A stretch of DNA of 30,267 bases. Source: Candidatus Pacearchaeota archaeon. GTDB taxonomy: Archaea > Nanobdellota > Nanobdellia > Pacearchaeales > GW2011-AR1. The notes beneath the pieces were generated by a model. That model ran no database searches. It was not told the DNA's origin and saw only the letters and a program-made list of their open reading frames with translations. The position numbers were made by a program, and so were the translations under genes. The stretch is from contig JACOWL010000002.1 in the NCBI GenBank assembly GCA_016176815.1, positions 1 through 30,267 on the forward strand. The letters are read 5' to 3'. Each line of letters opens with the position of its first letter. Position 1 is the first letter of the stretch. Below are positions 21,593-29,054 of this stretch, in pieces.

Positions 21593-21996
21593 TTTTCAAT
21601 CTCCTTTTTTAAGTCAAAAAATAAATTTATCTGTTTTCTTAAAAAATCTTCGGAGACAATTTTTCCATAAGCCAATTCGTTTCTTTCCTTTTCAATCTCA
21701 CACACAATTTTCAACAAATTGTTAAAATTAGAAATATTCTCAACAGGACAAACAATCTGATTTGAAATTAATTTTTTAACATTCTCTAATTTTTTCTTAA
21801 ACCAAAGATGATTTATTTTTGCGCCGGATTTTAAAACATTCTTTTTAACTAAATATTTTTCGATTAAATTAACACAGCCCAAAGATAAAGAAAAGGCGAG
21901 TCTTCTTTGATGCGCTTTTAATCCTTTAATATCTTTTAAAGAAGAATCTATCTCATCCAAAACTTCTCTGATAATTTCTTCATATTTATCTTCCAT
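21589..21996 (-). CDS. HEPN-like protein with a degenerate RNase motif
   Basis: 135 aa, all-helical. The position, size and coupling with a MNT gene fit a HEPN toxin. The catalytic R-x4-6-H motif appears only as RNELAY (R105, N106, Y110), with Tyr in place of His, so RNase activity is doubtful. KAHQRRLAFSLSLGCVNLIEKYLV (27-50) is the first conserved helix. The gene starts inside a 41-bp direct repeat. It may be an inactivated or diverged HEPN whose role is regulatory. Confidence 0.6.
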   Translation of the reverse strand: MEDKYEEIIREVLDEIDSSLKDIKGLKAHQRRLAFSLSLGCVNLIEKYLVKKNVLKSGAKINHLWFKKKLENVKKLISNQIVCPVENISNFNNLLKIVCEIEKERNELAYGKIVSEDFLRKQINLFFDLKKEIEK

Positions 21997-22086
21997 TTTA
22001 AGACACTTATCTTGAACTAATTAAGACATTTGCCTTTTTAAATTTTTCCATTTTAAGACACTTATCTTGAACTAATTAAGACATTT
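21991..22086 (-). repeat. Two 41-bp direct repeats at the HEPN/MNT promoter
   Basis: Identical 41-bp copies at 21991-22031 and 22046-22086 (period 55) include the ATG region of the HEPN-like gene. Each copy carries TTAAGACA near both ends and TTATCTTGAACTAA between, so half-sites of the type AAGATAA and TGTCTTAA recur four times. They look like duplicated operator DNA. They fill the whole space between fen1 and the HEPN gene. Confidence 0.7.
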
Positions 22087-22094
22087 ATCTTAAT

Positions 22095-23135
22095 CTAAAA
22101 CCACTTCTCTAATCCCTTTTGTTTATTCTTCTCTTTAAATTCTCTTAATTTTTCAAGCTGGTTTTCAATTCTTTCTTCTGAAAAATCATGCTCTTTAACT
22201 AAAATTTCTTTTATCTTTTTTTCATTAACTTCTCTAAATTTAAAATCAGCATTTTTTGCATTTGGCTTGTGAAACAGCTCAAAAATTTCTTTCCAGTCAA
22301 ACTTGTCTTCTTCAGGCAGATTATTAATTTTTTCTTCAAACTCTTTGAAAATTCTGACGGGCGTTTTTAATTTTCTGACAAATTCCAAAGCTTTTTTTTG
22401 GCCAATTCCGGGAACCCCCCTCGGATTATAATCTGTTCCGACTAAAATTCCCAGACATATTAATTGGTCTAAATTAATTTCAAGCTTGTTAAAAACATCC
22501 TGCAAATCAATAATTTCCGGATTAATTTCTATATATCCGGAGTAAGTTTTTTTTCTTCTGGAGATAGTTAAATTTCTTATGAGTTTTGGCGTCCCAAAAA
22601 GCAGGCTGTCATAATCCTGGCTTACCGAAGCATAAACTTCGCTTTTATGGCGGGCTAAATAAGCAGCTTCTGCTTCTCCCTCCGACGGCGCTTGAACAAC
22701 AGGAATTCCCATCGCTTCTAAAAGTTCTTTAGCTTCTTCTATCAGTTTATCATCCAGTCTAATTAACTGAGAGCTGTATCTTTTCATTTCTTCAATATCT
22801 TCTTCCTGTTTTGCGCTTTCATATTTTCCTTTTGCAATCTCGCGCGCCTCTTTTCTTTTTTTATAAGTTTTTATTTTCAGCGCGGGGGCTTCGCCGTCAA
22901 AAACATAAACCAATTTAATGCCTTCAGAAAGCAGATTAACATTCCTGTAAAAAATTCCGGACAAATGACTTGTAATTCTTTTTTTGCTGTCCATTAATGG
23001 AGTTCCGTCCGGCTGTCTGATTGTAGACAAAAATTGATACAAGGTATTAAATGCATCAACACAAACTATTTTTCCTCTTAAATCTGAAATCTGAAGTTCT
23101 TTTCTCGGGATGATTTCCCTGATGTTTAAGCCCAT
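22095..23135 (-). CDS. fen: Flap endonuclease 1
   Basis: Structure-specific nuclease that removes 5' flaps during Okazaki-fragment maturation and repair. MGLNIREIIPRKELQISDLRGKIVCVDAFNTLYQFL (Asp27), YVFDGEAPALK, VQAPSEGEAEAAYLA, SQDYDSLLFG and CLGILVGTDYNPRGVPGIGQKKAL are the conserved metal-binding and H2TH segments. The C-terminal QKGLEKWF (339-346) is a PCNA-interacting peptide. The 346-aa length is normal. It probably acts with the PolB and RFC encoded in the same window. TATA-like tttatattt lies about 20 nt upstream, in the 34-bp gap to the transporter gene. Confidence 0.96.
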   Translation of the reverse strand: MGLNIREIIPRKELQISDLRGKIVCVDAFNTLYQFLSTIRQPDGTPLMDSKKRITSHLSGIFYRNVNLLSEGIKLVYVFDGEAPALKIKTYKKRKEAREIAKGKYESAKQEEDIEEMKRYSSQLIRLDDKLIEEAKELLEAMGIPVVQAPSEGEAEAAYLARHKSEVYASVSQDYDSLLFGTPKLIRNLTISRRKKTYSGYIEINPEIIDLQDVFNKLEINLDQLICLGILVGTDYNPRGVPGIGQKKALEFVRKLKTPVRIFKEFEEKINNLPEEDKFDWKEIFELFHKPNAKNADFKFREVNEKKIKEILVKEHDFSEERIENQLEKLREFKEKNKQKGLEKWF

Positions 23136-23169
23136 TTTATTATATAGAAAAGCAAATATAAATAATTAT

Positions 23170-23929
23170 CTAAGGTATCACTTCTCTCAAAAAAGTGACA
23201 AGTCCTAAAATAATTAAAATCAGGCCGGATATTTTATTTAATGTTCCTTCTTTAAAGAAATTTGCAAGCCGCGCTGAAAAAAACGCTCCGACAATTCCTC
23301 CCGCAATTGCAGAAATCAAAAGAGGAATCTTAAAATCAATAAGATAAAAATGCGTGAGAGAACCTGCCAAAGCTATAAAAAACATAATAAAAACAGACGT
23401 CCCTATTGCTTCATGAATTTCAAATCTAAACAATAAAATTAAAAGCAAAAGCAAAGAAATGCCTCCTGCAGCGCCAAGCGCTCCGCCGACTAATCCAACC
23501 CCAAAAGAAAGCAAAATCGCGAGCCAAAATTTTAAACTTTTTAATGAAAAATTAAATTCTAATTTAGTTATCGACTTGAATTTTCTTTTTCTTCTGAAAA
23601 TACCTATTCCTGTGAACACCGTAATTAATCCGGTAATTGCAAACAATTCAGATTGCGGCAAAGAAATAGAAGCGTAGCTTCCAATTATTGCTCCGATAAC
23701 TGCAAAAATAGACTATTTTAAATTTTATATGGTGAAATTTTTTATACATTAAAAAAACAACCAGAGCAACAAAAACATCCAACGCCAAGCTGACACCGAT
23801 TAATGAAAATGCATCATAATTTAAGAAAAGCAAAATTATCGGAATGAATGCGACTATTGAAGACGCGCCGATTATTCCTGTGATGATTCCTGTAACAAAA
23901 CCTGCAAGGATAAAAATTAAACTTTCCAT
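23170..23929 (-). pseudogene. TauE/SafE-family (DUF81) membrane transporter, interrupted by a frameshift
   Basis: Anion (sulfite/sulfonate-type) exporter family. The first part (MESLIFILAGFVTGIITGIIGASSIVAFIPIILLF) shows the N-terminal repeat with its glycine-rich GxxGxxG-type helix; the second part (LSFGVGLVGGALGAAGGISLLLLLILLF) shows the second repeat. They lie in different frames. Removing one base from the T5 run (A5 at 23704-23708 on the plus strand) restores VYFAVIGAIIGSYASISLPQSELFAITGLITVF and an intact protein of about 252 aa. It may be a sequencing error or a recent mutation. AGGTGA lies before the ATG. Confidence 0.85.
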
Positions 23930-23999
23930 GTTTCACCTTTTTTATAGAATGCTAAAGAAATAATATTATTTAAAGCTGTGGATTATTTAATTTTGTCTT

Positions 24000-24206
24000 G
24001 TAAAAATGCTCGTCGCGAGGCGACTCTACTCGCACCCCCGCTCGGCCATTTACTTTTCGCTTCGCAAATATCATCTCGCGAAAGTGCTCGGATTTATTTA
24101 TATTCTAACCTAAACAGCTTTTCTAAATATTAATTAGTTTAACATTTTAATTGATTAATCAACCATCTTAAAAATATTACGGCGATAAATTATTTTTAGC
24201 GAAGCA
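24000..24206 (-). repeat. Dispersed long repeat, inverted copy B, in the gene-free 23930-24377 spacer
   Basis: The core 24084-24206, read on the minus strand, aligns with 12090-12200: CGCTAAAAATAATTTATCGCCGTAA, a TTAATCAATTA stretch, AGCTGTTTAGGTTAGAATATAAATAAATCCGAG. To its left, 24010-24060 holds GC-rich modules (CTCGTCGCGAGGCGACTC, CCCCCGCTCGGCC). No gene is supported in this spacer. Confidence 0.72.
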
Positions 24207-24284
24207 TTATGACCGAATGTTTTGACTTTGACAAACTTTTATTTTTTATTGATAGCAAAGGCAAGACATGAGTAAATGTCTAAT

Positions 24285-24347
24285 GCGGAGCCGAGCGACT
24301 TCGCGAGAGTAATTTTAATTATTAATAACGAGCGGGGTCGGGAGCAA
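24285..24347 (+). repeat. R1 repeat, intergenic copy
   Basis: CCGAGCGACTTCGCGAGAG (24291-24309), an AT-rich 18-bp spacer, then CGAGCGGGGTCGGGAGCA (24329-24346). This is the copy closest to the one embedded in polB (26172-26240). Confidence 0.75.
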
Positions 24348-24377
24348 TAATCATTTTTCCCCAGAAAAATGCAAATA

Positions 24378-24671
24378 TTAATTTTTGCTAAATTCTTTAT
24401 AAATGAGAGCTTGTTTTTCTTTTTCGTCTCTTTCAACTATTTCATTATATATTATCCTTGCGAATTTTAAATTTGTTTTGCAATTTATTATACAATCTTC
24501 TCTGTTTTTGGGATAAAGAGGATTATCAAACATTCTTATTATGTAATTTCCGGAAGAAATTATCAATTCCACAACTTTTTCATAGGCATCTGTTGCCCCA
24601 AGATTTGTTTCGCACTTTCCAAGATATTTGCCGATTCCTTTTTGTTCTATGATTTTATCTTCTATGATCAT
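24378..24671 (-). CDS. Hypothetical 97-aa protein
   Basis: Charged helical protein with several Cys residues (KCETNLGATDAYEKVVELI, ...REDCIINCKTNLKFARIIYNEIVERDEKEKQAL). No recognised family. The ATG lies 7 nt after the stop of the broken 25150 gene, with AAATTAAAATGA context and AGGGGAAA upstream, resembling the junctions in the 18086 operon. It is the second gene of that small operon. Confidence 0.55.
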   Translation of the reverse strand: MIIEDKIIEQKGIGKYLGKCETNLGATDAYEKVVELIISSGNYIIRMFDNPLYPKNREDCIINCKTNLKFARIIYNEIVERDEKEKQALIYKEFSKN

Positions 24672-24678
24672 TTTAATT

Positions 24679-25150
24679 TCAATTTCCCCTCATGCCTTTT
24701 TTAATTTTGTTTAATGCAGAAAGGTAATTATTTTTAAAAGCCAAGCCGATTTTGGCATCAGAGCAATACTCCAAAATTTCTTTATATTTGCCAAAGCTGT
24801 TTAATTTAGTGTATCTTTTATAATCTCTTAACAAGTTTTCTTTTATCGCCCTATCATCAAAAATATTTTCCACATTTACTCTGGAAATTTTAATTGCTTT
24901 AATAAATTCAATTTCATTTTCTAATTTAATCTTTTTTTCTAAACCTTCTTTCTTTGTCTGTTTTAAAATTTTATCAGCAAGAGCATGGCCGTAATCAGTG
25001 TTTCCACTGCCTCTTTTTTTCTAAACCTTCTTTCTTTGTCTGTTTTAAAATTTTATCAGCAAGAGCATGGCCGTAATCAGTGTTTCCACTGCCCTTAAGT
25101 TCCACATCAGGATGATACTTCTTAACTTGTTTTTTTATTCCATCAGTCAT
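24679..25150 (-). pseudogene. Hypothetical gene broken by an 82-bp tandem duplication
   Basis: From the ATG at 25150 the frame reads MTDGIKKQVKKYHPDVELKGSGNTDYGHALADKILKQTKKEGLEKK, and the second duplication copy shifts it to RQWKH-stop. With one copy removed the frame runs on (KIKLENEIEFIKAIKISRVNVENIF..., to GMRGN) for about 128 aa. The period of 82 is 27 codons plus one base, which explains the break. Family unknown; the product is a soluble, lysine-rich, helical protein. It shares an upstream promoter element with the 18086 operon. Confidence 0.7.
24930..25093. repeat. Perfect 82-bp tandem duplication
   Basis: 24930-25011 and 25012-25093 are identical. The absence of any differences means the duplication is recent, or is an assembly artefact. 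It inactivates the gene that contains it. Confidence 0.9.
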
Positions 25151-25173
25151 GGTTTAGATATGAATAACTAATA

Positions 25174-25201
25174 TTTAAATGTTTTGGTTATGTTATTTTT
25201 A
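25174..25201 (-). promoter_or_regulatory. Promoter of the 25150 gene with shared upstream element
   Basis: Minus-strand AAATAACATAACCAAAACATTTAAATA: the atttaaata part is the TATA-like element about 24 nt before the ATG at 25150, and AACATAACCAAAACATTTA is the element also found before the 18086 operon. Confidence 0.5.
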
Positions 25202-25251
25202 AGGGGTAACAAAAAGGAAGGGTTTATAAAGGTTAAAGAGATTAATATGAG

Positions 25252-25677
25252 ATGACAAACAAATCAATATTAAAACCAATAAGCAAATATCACGCAATAT
25301 CAGTTCTAGTAACGGGAGCAATCATTTTTACTTCTATTCTTCCTAGTGCGCTAAATGAATTTTCCAAAGGTGAAAAGATTAAAGACAAAACACATCTGGA
25401 AACTCTTTTGAGACAAGAAAAGAAAAAACTTGGCATTGAAAATAAAGACATTAATGTTTACTTTTGCGACAGAATTGAAACTTCAAGCGCTAGAAAAATA
25501 AATGAAAATTCTTATGAAATTAAAATAGCCAATAATCAAAGAACTACTGGAATATTGGATCATGAACTTTACCACATAGCAGATGGGCATTGTGATAAAA
25601 GTTATAATACTTTAAAATATTTTTTTATTTATGAGCCACAAGCAACAATTTACGAATTAACAGGAATAAAATTTTAA
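25252..25677 (+). CDS. Membrane-anchored HExxH metallopeptidase-like protein
   Basis: 141 aa. An N-terminal hydrophobic segment (ISVLVTGAIIFTSILPSAL, about 16-34) would anchor or export it. The zinc motif HELYH (104-108) is followed by Glu128 in YEPQATIYE, 20 residues later, the spacing of a gluzincin third ligand. With little else around the motif this would be a minimal peptidase domain. TATA tttata (25223-25228) lies about 25 nt upstream, giving a leaderless transcript. It diverges from the broken 25150 gene. Confidence 0.6.
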   Translation: MTNKSILKPISKYHAISVLVTGAIIFTSILPSALNEFSKGEKIKDKTHLETLLRQEKKKLGIENKDINVYFCDRIETSSARKINENSYEIKIANNQRTTGILDHELYHIADGHCDKSYNTLKYFFIYEPQATIYELTGIKF

Positions 25678-25680
25678 AAT

Positions 25681-25893
25681 GAAAAAGTTTGTCTCACAAA
25701 GTCGTTCGCCCCACCCACCAGCACTTCGTTCCCCCTCCACCAACCCAAGTTTGGAATAAAAGAAATTTTCATAAATAGCTTTTTTCAAGGAGGATTTAAT
25801 TATTTTAATTTGGTTAATTTACTTTAAAAAATATTACGGCGATAAATTATTCTTAGTGGAGAAATCTGCTAAAAAGCGATTTCGGAGCAAACA
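25681..25893 (-). repeat. Repeat-filled spacer before polB, shortened copy C
   Basis: Read on the minus strand: GCTCCGAAATCGC, AGATTTCTCCACTAAGAATAATTTATCGCCGTAATATTTT (25832-25893), then GGTTGGTGGAGGGGGAACGAAG and GGTGGGTGGGGCGAACGACTTTG (25690-25745). This is the same module order as in 12061-12500, shortened by internal loss. No gene is supported between 25678 and 25960. Confidence 0.65.
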
Positions 25894-25960
25894 AATACAT
25901 TTTTCCATTTGAAAAATACAAATTAAAAACCCATAAAAACCCTTTCTTCTTTTAGAATAT

Positions 25961-28618
25961 ATGAAACTCTCATTCATCCCAATAGATTATTCATATTTTG
26001 ATTTTGAAGGAAGAAACTATGCAAAAATAATCGGAAGAGACGAAAATGGAAAACGCGTCTGCATAATTGATTCGTGCCCCGTTTATCTCTGGGCAGTATT
26101 AAAAGATAAATTAAGCCAGCCAAAAATTAATTCCTTAATCAAAGAGATAGAAAAAATAAGTTTAGACACAAAGGGCCGTGCGAGCGACTTTGCGAGAGAA
26201 AAATCTAATTTATCCAATCCGAGCGGGGTCGGGAGGAGAACAAAAGTTGAAAAAGTTGAGCTCCATGACAAAAATTTTCTTGGAAAAAAAGTTAAAGCGC
26301 TAAAAATTTTCGCGACAAATTACAAAGACCTGCACGACATTGCAGATAAATTAGATTTCCCTGAAATTGAAAAAAGAAGAGGATATGATTTAGGATTTAT
26401 AACTCACTATATTATTGAAAAAAAAATCAGTCCTCTAAATTGGTATGAAATTGAAGGAGAAATTCTCAATAATTCAAATGAATTTGGAGGAATAGATTCT
26501 GTTTTAGAGGTAGATTTTGTAATCAAAATCCAAAAAATAAATGAAATAGAAATTAAAAAATTCAAGCCAAAAGTTTTAGCTTATGATATTGAAGCGGACG
26601 CTTTTAAAATTGGCGAAGGAGAAATTTTAATGATTTCTTTAGCATCAGATAATTTTAAAAAAGTGCTGACTTATAAATCGCCGAAAGAAATTGAAACAAA
26701 TTTGGAGTATGTTGAATATGTTAAAGATGAAGCTGAACTCTTGGAAAAATTTACAGAATATGTAAAAAAAATTTCTCCTGATTTTTTAGTCGGCTATTTT
26801 TCCGACGGATTTGATTTGCCTTATTTAAAAGCGCGAGCGGAAAAATTCAATGTAAAATTATCTTTAGGCTTGGACGGCTCACAGCCAAAATTCAGCCGCG
26901 GAATAAATATCGTCGCTAAAATTAACGGAATTGTTCATCTTGATCTTTTAAAATTTATAAGAAGCGTTTATTCCCAGTATATGCAGTCTGAAACCCTTTC
27001 ATTAAATGAAGTTGCAAAAGAATTTTTAGGCGACGCAAAAAAAGAATTTAAGCACAAGCATTCATCAAAAATAGCTCAAGATGAATGGGAAAAATATTAT
27101 GAATATAATCTGCACGATTCAGTTTTAACTTATGGATTATTTGAAAAATTCTGGCCAGACTTGTCTGAATTTACAAAAATTATACGGGAGCCGATATTTA
27201 ATGTATCAAGAAACGGTATGTCCGCAAATGTTGAAGATTATATAATTCATCATCTTGAAAAATTCAATGAAATTCCTGAAAAAAGGCCGATGTATAACGA
27301 AATCTCAAAAAGAAAAGCAAGAGAAAAATATCAGGGAGCGTTTGTTTTTCAGCCGACTCCGGGGCTGTATGAAAATCTGGCAATTTTTGATTTCACGAGC
27401 ATGCATGCAAGTATTATTGTAAATTATAATTTATCAAAATCAACTCTCCTTGAAAAGAAAATTGGAGAAGGTTATGAATCTCCTGAACTTGAATTAAATG
27501 GAAAAAAAACAAAATTTTATTTTTCAAAAAAACCGGGATTTTTTCCAGAATTGCTTAAAGAAATAGTTGAGCTAAGAAAAAAATATAAAAAGGAGTTAAA
27601 AACAAACGAACAAAAAACCGGAAATTTTTTGACAAATTTGACAGGAAATCAAATTAGAGAGTTAAAAACCGACGCTATAAACCCAATATTAAAAGACGAA
27701 CAAAAAACTGGAAATTTTTTGACAAATTTGGCAAGAAACCAAATTAAAGCGAGAAGCAATGCCTTCAAATTGCTGGCAAATGCTTATTATGGATATTTAG
27801 GGTTTTTCGGAGCAAGATATTATTGCGTTGAAGCCGCCGCATCAACCCTCGCATTTGTAAGAAAATACAATAAAGAGATAATAAAATCAGTGGAAAAAGA
27901 AAAATATAAAGTAATAATGGCTGACACAGATTCAGTCGGGTTTTTGCTAAATAAACAAACAAAAGATGAAACCCTTAAATTTTTAAAAAAACTTAATGAA
28001 AAGTTGCCTGGAATTATGGAGCTTGAGTTGGAAGATTTTTATAAAAGAGGCATCTGGGTTTCAAAACGAACGGGCGAAGCCGGAGCAAAAAAGAAATATG
28101 CTTTAATTGACGAGAAAGGAAGGTTAAAAATAAGAGGATTTGAAACAGTCAGACGGGATTGGTGCGCTCTTGCAAGAGAACTGCAAAATAAAGTTATTAG
28201 AAAAATTCTTGAAGATGGAAATGAAAAAGATGCTCTTGAATATGTGAAAGAAATAATAAAACAAATAAAAGAAAGAAAAGTCAATAAAGAAAAGATAATG
28301 ATTAGAACCCAGCTGAAAAAACCAATTTCAGATTACAAAAATATCTCTCCGCATGTAATTGCAGCAAAAAAAATGCAGGAACTTGAAATTCCGATTAGTC
28401 AGGGAAATCTGGTTGAATACTATATTGCAGAAACAAGAGACAAAAAAAAATTAGTCAGGGAAAAAGTAAAACTTCCAAATGAAAAAGGAGAATACAATAT
28501 AGAATATTATTTAGCTCATCAAATTCTTCCGGCAGTTGAAAATATTTTTCAGGTTTTTGGCGTAAATGTTAAAGAAATTGCAGACGGGAAGAAACAGACG
28601 ACTTTGGGGGAGTTTTAA
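25961..28618 (+). CDS. polB: Family-B DNA polymerase with in-frame repeat insertions
   Basis: Replicative-type archaeal polymerase with 3'-5' exonuclease. 885 aa. Exo I YDIEAD (208-213), Exo II VGYFSDGFDLPYL, Exo III YNLHDSVLTY, motif A DFTSMHASII (477-486), motif B KLLANAYYG (603-611), motif C ADTDS (654-658), C-terminal PCNA-binding QTTLGEF (879-885). Oddities: motif A has His482 and Ala483 where Tyr-Pro of SLYPS is usual (the Tyr is the steric gate), Exo II has Ser for the usual Asn, and motif C lacks its leading Tyr. Three in-frame insertions are present: one R1 element (about residues 71-95) and two R2 elements (about 550-597) just before motif B. Confidence 0.93.
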   Translation: MKLSFIPIDYSYFDFEGRNYAKIIGRDENGKRVCIIDSCPVYLWAVLKDKLSQPKINSLIKEIEKISLDTKGRASDFAREKSNLSNPSGVGRRTKVEKVELHDKNFLGKKVKALKIFATNYKDLHDIADKLDFPEIEKRRGYDLGFITHYIIEKKISPLNWYEIEGEILNNSNEFGGIDSVLEVDFVIKIQKINEIEIKKFKPKVLAYDIEADAFKIGEGEILMISLASDNFKKVLTYKSPKEIETNLEYVEYVKDEAELLEKFTEYVKKISPDFLVGYFSDGFDLPYLKARAEKFNVKLSLGLDGSQPKFSRGINIVAKINGIVHLDLLKFIRSVYSQYMQSETLSLNEVAKEFLGDAKKEFKHKHSSKIAQDEWEKYYEYNLHDSVLTYGLFEKFWPDLSEFTKIIREPIFNVSRNGMSANVEDYIIHHLEKFNEIPEKRPMYNEISKRKAREKYQGAFVFQPTPGLYENLAIFDFTSMHASIIVNYNLSKSTLLEKKIGEGYESPELELNGKKTKFYFSKKPGFFPELLKEIVELRKKYKKELKTNEQKTGNFLTNLTGNQIRELKTDAINPILKDEQKTGNFLTNLARNQIKARSNAFKLLANAYYGYLGFFGARYYCVEAAASTLAFVRKYNKEIIKSVEKEKYKVIMADTDSVGFLLNKQTKDETLKFLKKLNEKLPGIMELELEDFYKRGIWVSKRTGEAGAKKKYALIDEKGRLKIRGFETVRRDWCALARELQNKVIRKILEDGNEKDALEYVKEIIKQIKERKVNKEKIMIRTQLKKPISDYKNISPHVIAAKKMQELEIPISQGNLVEYYIAETRDKKKLVREKVKLPNEKGEYNIEYYLAHQILPAVENIFQVFGVNVKEIADGKKQTTLGEF
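26172..26240 (+). repeat. R1 repeat in frame inside polB
   Basis: GCGAGCGACTTTGCGAGAG (26180-26198), an AT-rich spacer, then CCGAGCGGGGTCGGGAGGA (26219-26237). It encodes KGRASDFAREK...NPSGVGRR in the N-terminal domain. The sequence matches the intergenic copies at 24285-24347 and 10592-10651. Open reading is kept through the whole element. Confidence 0.8.
27607..27750 (+). repeat. Two R2 repeats in frame inside polB
   Basis: Copies at 27607-27660 and 27697-27750, period 90 (30 codons). They encode EQKTGNFLTNLTGNQIRE and EQKTGNFLTNLARNQIKA. Each has a 7-bp hairpin, AATTTGA...TCAAATT in copy 1 and AATTTGG...CCAAATT in copy 2; the paired last base has changed on both sides. A third copy lies in the nucleotidyltransferase gene at 6291-6345. 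Confidence 0.8.
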
Positions 28619-28643
28619 TTAATTTAAAAATGATATTAAATAA

Positions 28644-28910
28644 TTAGTATCTTTCTTTTTTTATAATCATCTCTCTTATTTTTTTGCCTTTATCTGTAAG
28701 AGTATAAAACCTATAAAATTTATCTTTTGGGTTTTCACATTTAATTAATTCTCTACTTAATAATTCTTTTAAAGATTTTGAAACATTATGGATGCTTACT
28801 CTGCAAATTTCAGCAATTTCTCTTGGAATTTGCGGTTTGTCTAAACAAAGTAAAATGGCCTTTCTTCTTTCTCCTCTTAAAATAAAACTCAATAATGAAA
28901 AATTTGTCAT
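28644..28910 (-). CDS. Winged-helix transcriptional regulator
   Basis: 88 aa, one domain: FILRGERRKAILLCLDKPQIPREIAEICRVSIHNVSKSLKELLSRELIKCENPKDKFYRFYTLTDKGKKIREMI. The HTH is REIAEICRVSIHNVSKSLKELL, and the wing is LIKC...FYRFYTLT. It belongs to the archaeal ArsR/MarR-like group. It ends 25 bp after polB in convergent orientation. No ligand or metal-binding residues beyond a few Cys are evident. The target is unknown; the divergent secreted-protein gene at 29055 is the nearest candidate (inference). Confidence 0.85.
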   Translation of the reverse strand: MTNFSLLSFILRGERRKAILLCLDKPQIPREIAEICRVSIHNVSKSLKELLSRELIKCENPKDKFYRFYTLTDKGKKIREMIIKKERY

Positions 28911-29040
28911 AAATAAGAGAATTATTAGTTATTTAATGAAATAGTCATCTTTAAGGTATCTTTAATACATCAAAATATTTAAAAACCGGATAATAGTAAT
29001 AATAATAAGAAATCAAATTGATTTCTAAAAATATGTTATG

Positions 29041-29054
29041 AAAGGAGGTAAAAA
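29041..29054 (+). promoter_or_regulatory. Strong Shine-Dalgarno before the 29055 gene
   Basis: AAAGGAGGT (29041-29049) lies 5 nt before the ATG. It is the most complete anti-16S complement in the window, where many genes are leaderless. An abundant product is implied. TATA-like atatttaaaaa lies at about 28975-28985. Confidence 0.7.
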
